Shown: positions 36,157 through 46,077 of the stretch, one piece after another
Layout: every line of letters starts with the position of its first letter
Numbering within the stretch: the first letter of the stretch is position 1
NCBI GenBank assembly: GCA_903895595.1
Contig: CAITUP010000007.1
Location: 1-61,045 of the forward strand
Length of the DNA: 61,045 nucleotides
From: an uncultured Acetobacteraceae bacterium
Lineage (GTDB): Bacteria; Pseudomonadota; Alphaproteobacteria; Acetobacterales; Acetobacteraceae
Direction: 5' to 3'
Made by a program: the position numbers and the translations under genes
Notes under the pieces: generated by a model
The model's input: only the letters and a program-made list of their open reading frames with translations
Told to the model about the DNA's origin: nothing
Database searches by the model: none

Positions 36157-36894
36157 TTAAGCGTTCCCGAGGGCCAAGCCCTCCAGCGCCGCCGGCGCTT
36201 TGATGGCGATCTCGGTCGCCGAGGGCACGTCGATATACCCCTCCGACCGCAATTTCGTGATCGTGCGGCTGACGGTTTCGATCGTCAGGCCCAGGTAATC
36301 GGCGATATCGCCACGCGACATCGGCAGCACGAACCGGCCGCGCGGGCTTTGGCACATCACACCTTGACGGCTTTGCAGCATCAGGAAGGACGCCAGCCGC
36401 TCCCGCGCGGTTTTGCGTCCGAGCAGCAGCATTTGATCCTGCGCCGCGACCAGCTCGGTCGAAGCGATCTCCAGCAGCCGCTTCTCCATCGCCGGGTAAT
36501 CGTCCAGCAGCGTGTGGAGTCGCGCCCGTGAAAAGCGGCAATAGCGGACGGTGTCGATTGCCTCCGCACTGAACGCGTAGGTGGAGGACACCGCAAGGCC
36601 CAAGAAGTGCCCCACGCCCGCGAAACCGGTGATCTGCCGCCGCCCGTCCGGCAACAGCTTGTACATCCGCACCGTGCCGGCGGAAATATTGACGAAATGG
36701 CTCGCCGGATCGCCTTCCTGGATCAAGGTCGTTCCCGGTTGGGCGGTGGTCACCACGGCGATGGCCGCGAGTCGGGCGACATCCGAATCGGGCACAGCGT
36801 TGCACACGCTATGGGCGCGCGCGTCGCAGTGGGTGCAGGCGTTAGCCGCACCGTGCGGATCCAAAACCACCGGCCGGGTGGAGGGCGCGTACAT
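36157..36894 (-). CDS. FNR-type oxygen-sensing regulator
   Basis: A 245-residue Crp/Fnr-family regulator. Cys20, Cys23, Cys31 and Cys119 (CTHCDARAHSVC and RYCR) match the [4Fe-4S] ligands of FNR. The cNMP-binding-like domain spans about 35-150, and the helix-turn-helix RGDIADYLGLTIETVSRT carries the E-x-x-S-R recognition motif at 206-210, expected to read TTGAT-N4-ATCAA. A perfect site lies 107 bases upstream. It ends 3 bases after tRNA-Leu. It is probably active without oxygen. Confidence 0.92.
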   Translation of the reverse strand: MYAPSTRPVVLDPHGAANACTHCDARAHSVCNAVPDSDVARLAAIAVVTTAQPGTTLIQEGDPASHFVNISAGTVRMYKLLPDGRRQITGFAGVGHFLGLAVSSTYAFSAEAIDTVRYCRFSRARLHTLLDDYPAMEKRLLEIASTELVAAQDQMLLLGRKTARERLASFLMLQSRQGVMCQSPRGRFVLPMSRGDIADYLGLTIETVSRTITKLRSEGYIDVPSATEIAIKAPAALEGLALGNA

Positions 36895-37001
36895 TTAATT
36901 CCCTTTCTCTCTTTGACTCCGCCAGCGTCCGAGGGCGCGTTCGATATTTTTATTCGTGCCCGCTGGTTCATCGAATCTGGATCGGTTCGGTCGCGGGGGC
37001 A

Positions 37002-37015
37002 TTGATCTGGATCAA
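37002..37015. promoter_or_regulatory. Perfect FNR box
   Basis: TTGATCTGGATCAA is an exact match to TTGAT-N4-ATCAA, between fnr (minus strand, start 36894) and the small gene at 37070. Its centre is 61.5 bases before the ATG of the latter, suitable for activation, and it could also serve fnr autoregulation. A small dyad GGACC...GGTCC follows at 37022-37036. Confidence 0.88.
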
Positions 37016-37069
37016 GGCGCGGGACCCCAAAGGTCCGCAAGATGGGCATACTAGCTGGGCCACCACCGC

Positions 37070-37519
37070 ATGTCGAACGTCGTCATCGAACCACTCACCC
37101 CCGATCTGATCCGTTCGGCCTTCCCGTTGATACGGGAGGCGTTGCCCAACCTCGATCTGCCAGGTTGGCTGCGCTTCGTCCGCCAGACCAAAGCCGTCCG
37201 CAACGCCGAAAAGGCTGGCGTCATGATCGCTCGGCGTTCCGGCCGGCCTTACCCGTGCGGGCTGTTTTGCTACCATGTCGATCGCGACCTTGCCCGTGGG
37301 CGCGTACTGATCGCCGAACATTTCGTGGCGATCGACCTGCTGGAACCCGCCGTCGTGCTGGCGGCTTTGGTCGGAGAACTGGACTCCCTCGGTGCACGCC
37401 TTGGGTGCAACGCGGTGCGCAGCCTCGTACACGGCACGGCGTCGGAGATTTCAGGCGGTCTGGCCAAAGCTGGCCACACCCAGGCGGGCACGCTGTTATT
37501 TAAAGCGCTGATGGCTTGA
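37070..37519 (+). CDS. Hypothetical protein, GNAT-like, behind an FNR box
   Basis: A 149-residue soluble protein without an assigned function. The opening VVIEPLTPDLIRSAFPLIREALP and the alternating strand/helix pattern resemble small N-acetyltransferase-fold proteins, but I see no clear acetyl-CoA loop. The FNR box 54 bases upstream suggests expression under low oxygen. The NRAMP-related gene follows 52 bases later and could be co-transcribed. Confidence 0.7.
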   Translation: MSNVVIEPLTPDLIRSAFPLIREALPNLDLPGWLRFVRQTKAVRNAEKAGVMIARRSGRPYPCGLFCYHVDRDLARGRVLIAEHFVAIDLLEPAVVLAALVGELDSLGARLGCNAVRSLVHGTASEISGGLAKAGHTQAGTLLFKALMA

Positions 37520-37571
37520 CCCGGGACGCCGAAACTCCCCACATCGGGAACAGCGTCGCGCAAGGACCATC

Positions 37572-38900
37572 ATGGATCGCAAACAAGCGCCACATCGCCG
37601 GCACCCCGTGCTCGCCGGACGAATCGCGCGCCGCCGAGCGCCTCGGAAGCCGCCGGCGAAGGGATGGTTGTCGGTCCTGGGGCCTGGGCTGATCACCGGC
37701 GCGTCGGACGACGATCCCTCGGGCATCGCCACCTATTCCCAGGCCGGCGCGCAGTTCGGGTTCAGCATGTGCTGGGTCATGCTGTTTACCTTCCCGCTCA
37801 TGGCAGCGATCCAGGAAATCAGCGCCCGCATCGGGCGCGTCACCGGCCATGGCATCGCCGGCAACATCCGCACCCACTACCCCGCCTGGTTGCTGAGGGG
37901 CATCGTCGGTCTGCTGCTGGTCGCCAACATCATCAACCTCGGCGCCGATCTGGGGGCGATGGCCGAAGCGTTGGCGCTGCTGATCCATGGGCCGGTGCAT
38001 CTGTATGTCGTCCTGTTCGCGGTCGGATGCGTGTTGCTGGAGGTGTTTTCCCGCTACGAGAACTATGTCTCCATCCTGAAATGGAGCTCGCTGTTCCTGT
38101 TCGCCTACGTCGCCACCGCGCTCGCGGTCGATGTGCCCTGGAGCACGGTGTTGGTGCGGACGCTGGTGCCCACGTTTTCCTTCAAGACCGAGTATGTCGT
38201 AGCCATCGTCGCCGTTCTTGGCACCACGATCACGCCCTACTGCTTCTTCTGGCAGTCCTCGCAGGAAGCCGAGGACGAGCGAATCGATCCGCACGCCCAT
38301 CCCCTGATCGACGCCCCGCGGGAGGCAAAGGTGCAGATCGGGCGCATGCGCATCGATACCTATGTCGGGATGGGCTATTCGAACATCGTCAGCCTGTTCA
38401 TCATCATCACGACCGCGGCGACGCTGAACGCACATGGGATCACGGATATCCAAACGTCCGCCCAGGCAGCGGAGGCACTTCGGCCGATCGCGGGGGTATT
38501 CACCTTCGCCTTGTTCTCCGCCGGGATCATCGGCATCGGCATGCTGGCGGTGCCGGTGCTGGCGGGGTCCTGCGCTTATGCCTTGGGCGAGGCCCTGGGC
38601 TGGACCACCGGCCTGTCCCGCCTGCCGCTGGACGCCAAGGCGTTCTACGGCACCATCGCGGTTTCCACGCTGATCGGCATCGGCATCAACTTCGTCGGCA
38701 TCGATCCGATCAAGGCGCTGTTCTGGGCAGCGGTGCTGAACGGAGTGGTGTCGGTGCCACTGATGGTCGTGATGATGATCATGGGCATGAACCCGAAGGT
38801 CATGGGGCGGTTCGTGCTGCCGCGGCCTTTATGGGCAATGGGGTGGTTGTGCACGGCCACGATGGCGATGGCCGTGGGGATTATGTTCTGGACCTGGTGA
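37572..38900 (+). CDS. NRAMP-family divalent metal transporter, atypical
   Basis: A 442-residue inner-membrane protein with about 11 transmembrane segments after a basic N-terminus. The segment 1 motif, DPGN in classical NRAMPs, reads DPSG (48-51), and the segment 6 motif MPH reads TPY (221-223). The metal-coordinating Met is therefore missing, which argues against Mn/Fe selectivity and places it in the NRAMP-related branch, some members of which carry Mg. The AAGGA before the ATG is good. The hydrophilic loop near 231-255 (EAEDERIDPHAHP) is long and acidic. Confidence 0.85.
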   Translation: MDRKQAPHRRHPVLAGRIARRRAPRKPPAKGWLSVLGPGLITGASDDDPSGIATYSQAGAQFGFSMCWVMLFTFPLMAAIQEISARIGRVTGHGIAGNIRTHYPAWLLRGIVGLLLVANIINLGADLGAMAEALALLIHGPVHLYVVLFAVGCVLLEVFSRYENYVSILKWSSLFLFAYVATALAVDVPWSTVLVRTLVPTFSFKTEYVVAIVAVLGTTITPYCFFWQSSQEAEDERIDPHAHPLIDAPREAKVQIGRMRIDTYVGMGYSNIVSLFIIITTAATLNAHGITDIQTSAQAAEALRPIAGVFTFALFSAGIIGIGMLAVPVLAGSCAYALGEALGWTTGLSRLPLDAKAFYGTIAVSTLIGIGINFVGIDPIKALFWAAVLNGVVSVPLMVVMMIMGMNPKVMGRFVLPRPLWAMGWLCTATMAMAVGIMFWTW

Positions 38901-38943
38901 GGCGCCCTTCCCTCCCCGACCTGGATTTGCCACGATCCCCGCC

Positions 38944-40575
38944 ATGACCGATCCGATCACCGTCGCGGTGCTGCAAAACCGCCTGAACGCCATCGCCGAG
39001 GAAATGGGGGAGGCGATGCTGCGCACCGCTTATTCCCAAATCCTCAATTCCTCCCGCGATTTCTCCATCGCGCTGATCGACGCACGGTGCCGGCTGGTGG
39101 CGCAGGCCGATCACATTCCCGTCCATGTCGGCGCCATGCCCTGGGCCGCCAAAGCACTGGCCGCTCGGTTTCCCAACCCGTCCCCCGGCGATGTCTATCT
39201 GCTGAACGACCCTTACCGAGGCGGTTCGCATTTGCCGGACCTGACCGCGTTCGTGCCGGTGTTCGCGATGGCCGAATTAATGTTCTGGTCGGTGGTGCGG
39301 GCGCATCATTCCGATATCGGCGGGGCGACGCACGGCGCCTACAACCCCGCCGCCACGGAAATCTGGCACGAAGGCCTGCGCGTCCCGCCCATCCGGCTGA
39401 CGGAAAACGGCGTGCTGCGGGAAGATCTGCTGGAGATGCTGGCGCTGAACGTCCGCCACCCCCGTGACTTCCGGGGCGACCTCGCGGCCCAGATCGGCTC
39501 CGCCAAGCTGGGGGAGCAGCGGTTAAACGCCGTCATCGCCGAATTCGGCGCCGAAACCCTGTCCGCCGCCATCGAGGCCATGCTCGACGCCGCCGAACGC
39601 CACGCGCGCGGCATCGTCGCGACATGGAAAGACGGCGTCTTCGACGGAGAGGCCGTGTTGGACGACGACGGGTTCGGGTTGGAAAACATCGTGATCCGGG
39701 CCCATGTGACCAAACAGGGCAGCGATGTGACGGTGGATTTGAGCGCCTCGGACCCGCAGGTCACCGGCTTCATCAACTCCTCCTTCGCCAACACCCAATC
39801 CGCCGTTGCAATGGCGTATGCGTTCCTGCTCGACCCCGATATCGTGAAGAACGACGGGGCGTTCCGGCCGCTGAACGTGATCTTGAAAGAAGGCACCATC
39901 GTCTGGGCCCGCGAAGGCGCGCCGGTGACGATGTGCACCAGCCACTGCTCCAACGAAATCATCGAGGCGATTATCGTCGCGCTGTCGCAATCCTGCCCCG
40001 ATCGGGCGATGGGCGGCTGGGGCCGGCGGTTGCGGATCGCGCTGAACGGGCAGGACCCGCGCACCGGCCGTCGTTTCATCTGGCACATGTTCCAAGCCCG
40101 GCCCGGCGGCGGCGGATCGGCGGCGGGCGACGGGTATTCGACGATCGGCGAGTGGCACTCGGCCGGCGGGATCAAGTTCGGGTCCATCGAGGTGGCGGAA
40201 ACGCGGTTTCCGCTGGTGTTCGAAACGCATGAATACCGACCGGGATCGGCGGGGGACGGCAAGTTCCGCGGCGGCTACGGCGGAGATATGCGCCTGCGGG
40301 TGGAAGCGGCCGCCGGGACCGTCGCCAACATGGCCGGCGAGGGGATCGTCCACGGCGCGCGCGGCATGCTCGGCGGGCGCGATGGGGCGCCGCACGATTA
40401 CACGTTGCTGGCGCCGGGGGCGGAGCCGCGGAAGTTGAAGACGAAGGAAATCAATGTGCCTATCCCGACGAGCAGCGTGATCCATGTGCTGTCTGGGGGC
40501 GGCGGCGGTTGGGGGAAACCGGAGGAGCGGGATACGGTGGCGCGAGAGGCCGATCGAGGCGAGGGGTTGGTGTAA
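38944..40575 (+). CDS. Hydantoinase B/oxoprolinase family protein (HyuB)
   Basis: A 543-residue HyuB-type subunit. The opening ITVAVLQNRLNAIAEEMGEAMLRTAYS and GDVYLLNDPYRGGSHLPDLTAFVPVF near residues 81-106 are diagnostic. HyuB normally works with HyuA in ATP-dependent hydrolysis of cyclic amides such as hydantoins, or in oxoprolinase and acetone-carboxylase-like enzymes. No hyuA is adjacent, so a partner would have to be elsewhere. It begins 43 bases after the transporter gene. Confidence 0.88.
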   Translation: MTDPITVAVLQNRLNAIAEEMGEAMLRTAYSQILNSSRDFSIALIDARCRLVAQADHIPVHVGAMPWAAKALAARFPNPSPGDVYLLNDPYRGGSHLPDLTAFVPVFAMAELMFWSVVRAHHSDIGGATHGAYNPAATEIWHEGLRVPPIRLTENGVLREDLLEMLALNVRHPRDFRGDLAAQIGSAKLGEQRLNAVIAEFGAETLSAAIEAMLDAAERHARGIVATWKDGVFDGEAVLDDDGFGLENIVIRAHVTKQGSDVTVDLSASDPQVTGFINSSFANTQSAVAMAYAFLLDPDIVKNDGAFRPLNVILKEGTIVWAREGAPVTMCTSHCSNEIIEAIIVALSQSCPDRAMGGWGRRLRIALNGQDPRTGRRFIWHMFQARPGGGGSAAGDGYSTIGEWHSAGGIKFGSIEVAETRFPLVFETHEYRPGSAGDGKFRGGYGGDMRLRVEAAAGTVANMAGEGIVHGARGMLGGRDGAPHDYTLLAPGAEPRKLKTKEINVPIPTSSVIHVLSGGGGGWGKPEERDTVAREADRGEGLV

Positions 40576-40919
40576 CGAAAGGCCGAGCGGAAGATGTGGT
40601 TCGGTCTCTCCAGGTCTGTATGCAGGATTATGGGCCAGCGGCACTCTCACGATGCTGGCCACGCGGTTGCGTTTGCCGCCTGGTCAGCACGGCCAGTGCC
40701 GTCGGATTGGCATCGAGCAACATCGGCGCGTGATAAATTGTCATGCTGACCTTCGCCGGCATGACGATGTGGCGAACTCCGGTACGTCAATGGTTGGTTC
40801 GGTTGGTATAAGTCGGAATTGTCGATGATGGTCGTCGCGCTAGCCTACCCTCCGCGATATACTACGATGTACGGCGACGACGACCATCCGATTTCAGGTC
40901 GCAATTCCTCCCCCTCCCC
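40576..40919. other. Gene-free stretch with inverted repeats
   Basis: 344 bases between convergent genes. A diverged palindrome GTCATGC...GCATGAC spans 40740-40765. A separate dyad, GATGGTCGTC at 40827-40836 and its complement at 40879-40888, could form a hairpin near the end of the GMC gene on the other strand. No open frame here resembles a gene. Confidence 0.5.
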
Positions 40920-42683
40920 TCACACCAGCGCCCCCGGCCGTTTCAAGTAGTTCTCCTTAATCGCATCCGCCGCCCAACAAGCCAGCATCCCGATCGTCTC
41001 GGTCGGCCCATTCGCGGGCTGCTGCGGGAACGCGCTCCCCCCAACCACGAACAGATTCGAAACATCCCAGGACTGCAAATACTTGTTCACCACGCTCGTC
41101 GAGGGATCCTCCCCCATCACCGCGCCGCCGACATTATGCGTGCTCTGATACCCCACGATACTGAAATGCGTCCCCTTGTTCTTCCCCCCAAGCCGAGACC
41201 CGCCCAGCGCCCGCCCGATCTCCGCGCAGCGTTCGTTCATATACTCCATCATCCGCAACTCGTTCTGATGCCAGTCGAACGTCATCCGCAACAACGGCTG
41301 GCCGAACGCGTCCTTGTACGTCGGGTCCAGATCGAGGTAGTTCTGCTTGTAGCTCAAGCACGTGCCGTGCATTGCGATATTCATGGTGCGGCGGTAATTC
41401 TGTGCCACCGCCTTCTTCCACTCGCCACCCCAGCGCGGAGTCCCTGGCGGCACCGGCTTACCCTTGATGGGGGCGGCACCGCGCGCCGAGGTGTCGAAAT
41501 ACGCGCCGCCGATAAACCCTAAAGGCCCACGATCGATCACATCGCCGTTGAACTCGTCGATCGAGGTGTTCACCATGCCGCCGCCGATAAACGGATTGAA
41601 CTCCTTGTCGTCGAAGAATATTTCGACCGAACCGCCCTGCTGGTAGGCGTAGTTACGGCCGACCGTCCCCTTGCCGGTCTGGGGATCGTACGGCGTGCCG
41701 ATGCCCGACAGCAGCAGCAGCCGCGTGTTGCTGAAGCAATAGGCGCCGAGGATCACGATGCTCGCCGGCTGCTCGATCTCGTTGCCGCGCGCGTCGATAT
41801 AGGTAACGCCGGTGGCCTTCTTGCCGGTGCTGTCCTTGTTAACCCGCAGCACATTGCACAGCGGCCGCATTTCGAAATTCGGCAGCCGCATCAAGGCGGG
41901 CAGCACGGCGGTCAGCGGGTTGGCCTTCGCGCCTTGGGAGCACACATGGCTCGAACAGAATCCGCCATGGATGCATTGCGACATCTGCACCCGGTAGAGG
42001 TTGCGGAAATCCTGCGTCATCGCCGCCGATGGACCCTGGAACGGCACGTAGCCCAAAGACCGCGCCGCCTTGGCGAACAACGACCCCTGATAGGTCTGGC
42101 GAGTCGGCGGGTTCGGGTATTCGCGGGACCGCGGCCCTTCATGCGGATTGCCACCTTCCTGGATTTCGCCGTCCAGGTTGCCGGCCTTGCCGCCGACGCC
42201 GAAGATGTTCTCGAACTGGTCGTAATAGGGTTCGATTTCGTCCCATTCGAGCCCCCAATCCTGCAGATTGCAGTCCTCGGGGATGAACGACTTGCCGTAA
42301 CGTTCCTCGATGCGCGAGCGCATGGCGAAATCGTGCGGCAGGAAGCGGCGGGCGTTGGCGCCCCAGTGCGCGGAGGTGCCGCCGACCATCTCACCCGGCT
42401 TGAACGCACCCATTTCCCGCATCGGCAGCGCCGACTGCCCACCGTTGTTGCGGAACGTCAGGGTGTCGCGCGCCAGATTTTGGAAAATGTCGCTGTGGCG
42501 GTCGAACTTCAGCTCGTCGTAGACATTCGGGGTATGAAAATCGACGCCGAGGTCGAACTGCTTGCCGCGCTCCAGGCACACGACGCTCATGCCGGCGCTG
42601 GCCAGTTCCATCGACATGATCGATCCGACCACGCCGCTGCCCACCACGACGACATCGACTTCCTTCAGTTTCGTGGCGGACAT
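40920..42683 (-). CDS. GMC-family flavoprotein dehydrogenase
   Basis: A 587-residue FAD-dependent GMC oxidoreductase similar to the large subunit of gluconate 2-dehydrogenase. FAD binding is VVVGSGVVGSIMSMELASAG near residues 12-31; GGTSAHWGANARR is the second FAD contact, and SQCIHGGFCSSHVCSQGAK is a Cys-rich insert. The catalytic region is YQSTHNVGGAVMG, with NGPTETIGMLACWAAD at the end. No signal peptide is present. It starts 1 base after the small subunit, with AAGGAAAG just upstream. The substrate is unknown; gluconate is only the best-known case. No cytochrome c subunit is seen. Confidence 0.88.
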   Translation of the reverse strand: MSATKLKEVDVVVVGSGVVGSIMSMELASAGMSVVCLERGKQFDLGVDFHTPNVYDELKFDRHSDIFQNLARDTLTFRNNGGQSALPMREMGAFKPGEMVGGTSAHWGANARRFLPHDFAMRSRIEERYGKSFIPEDCNLQDWGLEWDEIEPYYDQFENIFGVGGKAGNLDGEIQEGGNPHEGPRSREYPNPPTRQTYQGSLFAKAARSLGYVPFQGPSAAMTQDFRNLYRVQMSQCIHGGFCSSHVCSQGAKANPLTAVLPALMRLPNFEMRPLCNVLRVNKDSTGKKATGVTYIDARGNEIEQPASIVILGAYCFSNTRLLLLSGIGTPYDPQTGKGTVGRNYAYQQGGSVEIFFDDKEFNPFIGGGMVNTSIDEFNGDVIDRGPLGFIGGAYFDTSARGAAPIKGKPVPPGTPRWGGEWKKAVAQNYRRTMNIAMHGTCLSYKQNYLDLDPTYKDAFGQPLLRMTFDWHQNELRMMEYMNERCAEIGRALGGSRLGGKNKGTHFSIVGYQSTHNVGGAVMGEDPSTSVVNKYLQSWDVSNLFVVGGSAFPQQPANGPTETIGMLACWAADAIKENYLKRPGALV

Positions 42684-42684
42684 C

Positions 42685-43350
42685 TCAGCTTTCCTTTTCG
42701 ATCATGACATGGCGCGGGAAGCCTTGGGCATCCACGGGCACCTTGCCGCTCTGCACATCCATCACGCTGACGGGGTGTGCATGGTACGGTTCATGGCTGG
42801 TGAGCAGTTCGCGATATTGGCTGGTGGGCAGTCCTGGGAAGCCAAGCAGCTTCCAACCCACCATGTCGCGGTTGCCGCCATACAACGGGTCCGAGAAAAA
42901 GCCTTCGTCGGTGTTGCGCCAAAGCAGATCGAAGAAAAATTTCGACGACATCGACGGCAGCGCGATTTTATCCGTCTCCAGCTGCTGCAGCACCTCCAAC
43001 TGGGTGTCGCGGTTCAACTGGGCAAAGGGGCGGTCGAACGTCGTTCGGCAGTGCTGGTCGATCTCGCGGATGGCGATGCGATAGACTTCCTGCGGTGTGA
43101 AGCGGGATTGGTAACCCTGCTGTGGCGTGCCGTCCCGCCACGGGCCCATGCGGTAGTTACGGCCGTGGGAGCCCCAGGACCCCGCCAGCTGGCGGTCGAT
43201 ATAGACGACCACGCCGGCATCGCGCGCACCCGGGCCGAGGTCGTCGGTGGGAATCAGATGCTCGACCGCGGCTTCCAGAAACCGAATTTCGGGTTCCTGC
43301 AAATAGACATAGGAAGCCCCGCCAGGGTTGTCGCTCAAGGTCGTCTCCAT
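42685..43350 (-). CDS. Gluconate 2-dehydrogenase subunit 3 family protein
   Basis: A 221-residue small subunit (YLQEPEIRFLEAAVEHLIPTDDLGPGARDAGVVVYID near residues 16-52). In characterised enzymes it stabilises the flavoprotein and carries a Tat signal that takes both subunits to the periplasm. The N-terminus here (METTLSDNPGGASY) has no Tat signal, so either the complex stays in the cytoplasm or export differs. It sits between the LVIVD and GMC genes. Confidence 0.88.
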   Translation of the reverse strand: METTLSDNPGGASYVYLQEPEIRFLEAAVEHLIPTDDLGPGARDAGVVVYIDRQLAGSWGSHGRNYRMGPWRDGTPQQGYQSRFTPQEVYRIAIREIDQHCRTTFDRPFAQLNRDTQLEVLQQLETDKIALPSMSSKFFFDLLWRNTDEGFFSDPLYGGNRDMVGWKLLGFPGLPTSQYRELLTSHEPYHAHPVSVMDVQSGKVPVDAQGFPRHVMIEKES

Positions 43351-43422
43351 CGTTCCCTGTCGGGGAGTGTATGGAGCGACCCGGCGATGTCAAGAGAACC
43401 GGCTTCGGAACGAATCCGGTCT

Positions 43423-44733
43423 CTAACCCTTGTACTCCAACACATGCATCCCGGCGTTCCAGTCGCTGAGATAGATGATTCCGTCTTTTTGAACGTAGGC
43501 GTCGCAGGACTGCGCGGCGAGCGAAACGCCCGGCCGCGGGTCCAGCAGCTTCTTGGGAATGGGCGGCACCCAGTAAGCGACCTCCTTGGGTTCGTAAGCG
43601 TTCTTGATGTCGAACACCCGCAACCCGGCATTGTGATAGGTCGCGAAAATTGTCTCCTCGGACACGAACGATCCCGGCCGGTTCTCATGCAGGTTATGCG
43701 GACCGAAATTGCCCAGTTTGCAGAAATCCCGTTCGGCGGGCGTCGGCATGGTCGAAACCGGGATCGGATTGTCGCCCGCCTGCACGTCCACGACCCAGGT
43801 GTGGAAAACGCCTTTGGCGCAATTCTCGGCATTCGACTCGTTGCACACCACCGCGAGCTTGCGGTTCGGCAGAGGCAGCGGCGTGTGGGTGCCGCCGGGA
43901 TCGGGGGGATTCCAATTGATGCGCGACAACAGCTTCGGCGCGGTGGGATCGCCGACGTCGTGGATCGTCAAGCCGCCATCGCGCCAAGCGGCATACCCGC
44001 GGTCGCCCGCGACAATCATGTGGTGCAGCGCCCATCGGCGACCTTGCGGCGCGACACGAGCCTCGCCGGCGGCGGTGTTCATGCCGGGCAGCCACCATTT
44101 GGAGACGATCTCCGGCTTGGCGATGTTCTTCAGATCGACAATGCACAGGATGTGGTCGCTGAAACCGTCGAAATGGGCCGAGACATACGCATAGCGTCCG
44201 CCCGTCCACCACAACCGGTTGATCCCGAAGCCCGGCATTTCCAGGAACGCGATCTCCCGCATTTCGGCGGGTTTGGAGATGTCGTGGATCGACAGGCCGG
44301 ACCGGAAGGTGCGCTTTTCGTTGGCTCCGCCCGCCGGCCCGTTCGAGTAATAGCTTGTCATCGTGCTGAAGGTCTTCAGCGCGGGGATGCTGGCGCCGTT
44401 GGCCACCAGCATCGTGTCCTCGGCGACCTGGATGTGGTGCGTGCGGGTCGTGGGGCCGGCGCTCCAGAACCCGACCGGTTTCAGTTTACGCGGGTCGGCG
44501 GCATCCATGACGGTGATGCCGTCGCTGAACATGTGACCGACATAGACGTGCTTGCGGTTGACCATGACCTGCACGCCATCCGGACGTCCGCCTTGGTCCG
44601 AATAGGAAAGATGCTTGATACGGTGCCCGATGCCCTCGGGCGGAATCGGTCGGTCCGCGGCCATGCTGGGACGGCGCACGGCCACCGCGGCCAGCAAACC
44701 CGCGGACAATCCGCGGCGGGTAATACGGTTCAT
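43423..44733 (-). CDS. Tat-exported LVIVD-repeat beta-propeller protein
   Basis: A 436-residue protein. The N-terminus NRITRRGLSAGLLAAVAV is a Tat-type signal with a twin Arg. The rest consists of LVIVD-like repeats (SIHDISKPAEM, TIHDVGDPTAPK, RVFDIKNAYEPKEV) expected to form a beta-propeller of about six or seven blades. It is transcribed first in a three-gene unit with the dehydrogenase subunits, 72 bases before the next gene. The role is unknown; a periplasmic partner or scaffold is possible. Confidence 0.82.
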   Translation of the reverse strand: MNRITRRGLSAGLLAAVAVRRPSMAADRPIPPEGIGHRIKHLSYSDQGGRPDGVQVMVNRKHVYVGHMFSDGITVMDAADPRKLKPVGFWSAGPTTRTHHIQVAEDTMLVANGASIPALKTFSTMTSYYSNGPAGGANEKRTFRSGLSIHDISKPAEMREIAFLEMPGFGINRLWWTGGRYAYVSAHFDGFSDHILCIVDLKNIAKPEIVSKWWLPGMNTAAGEARVAPQGRRWALHHMIVAGDRGYAAWRDGGLTIHDVGDPTAPKLLSRINWNPPDPGGTHTPLPLPNRKLAVVCNESNAENCAKGVFHTWVVDVQAGDNPIPVSTMPTPAERDFCKLGNFGPHNLHENRPGSFVSEETIFATYHNAGLRVFDIKNAYEPKEVAYWVPPIPKKLLDPRPGVSLAAQSCDAYVQKDGIIYLSDWNAGMHVLEYKG

Positions 44734-44782
44734 CTTGGACCCCTTATTGAAGTTTTTTGTGCCCCGCGCGACCGTTCCCTCG

Positions 44783-46072
<1,290 letters not shown>

Positions 46073-46077
46073 AGTGC

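Noticed and set aside
38944-40575. Acetone carboxylase alpha subunit
   Set aside because: HyuB and acetone carboxylase alpha are related, but no beta or gamma subunit genes are adjacent, so only the family name is supported.
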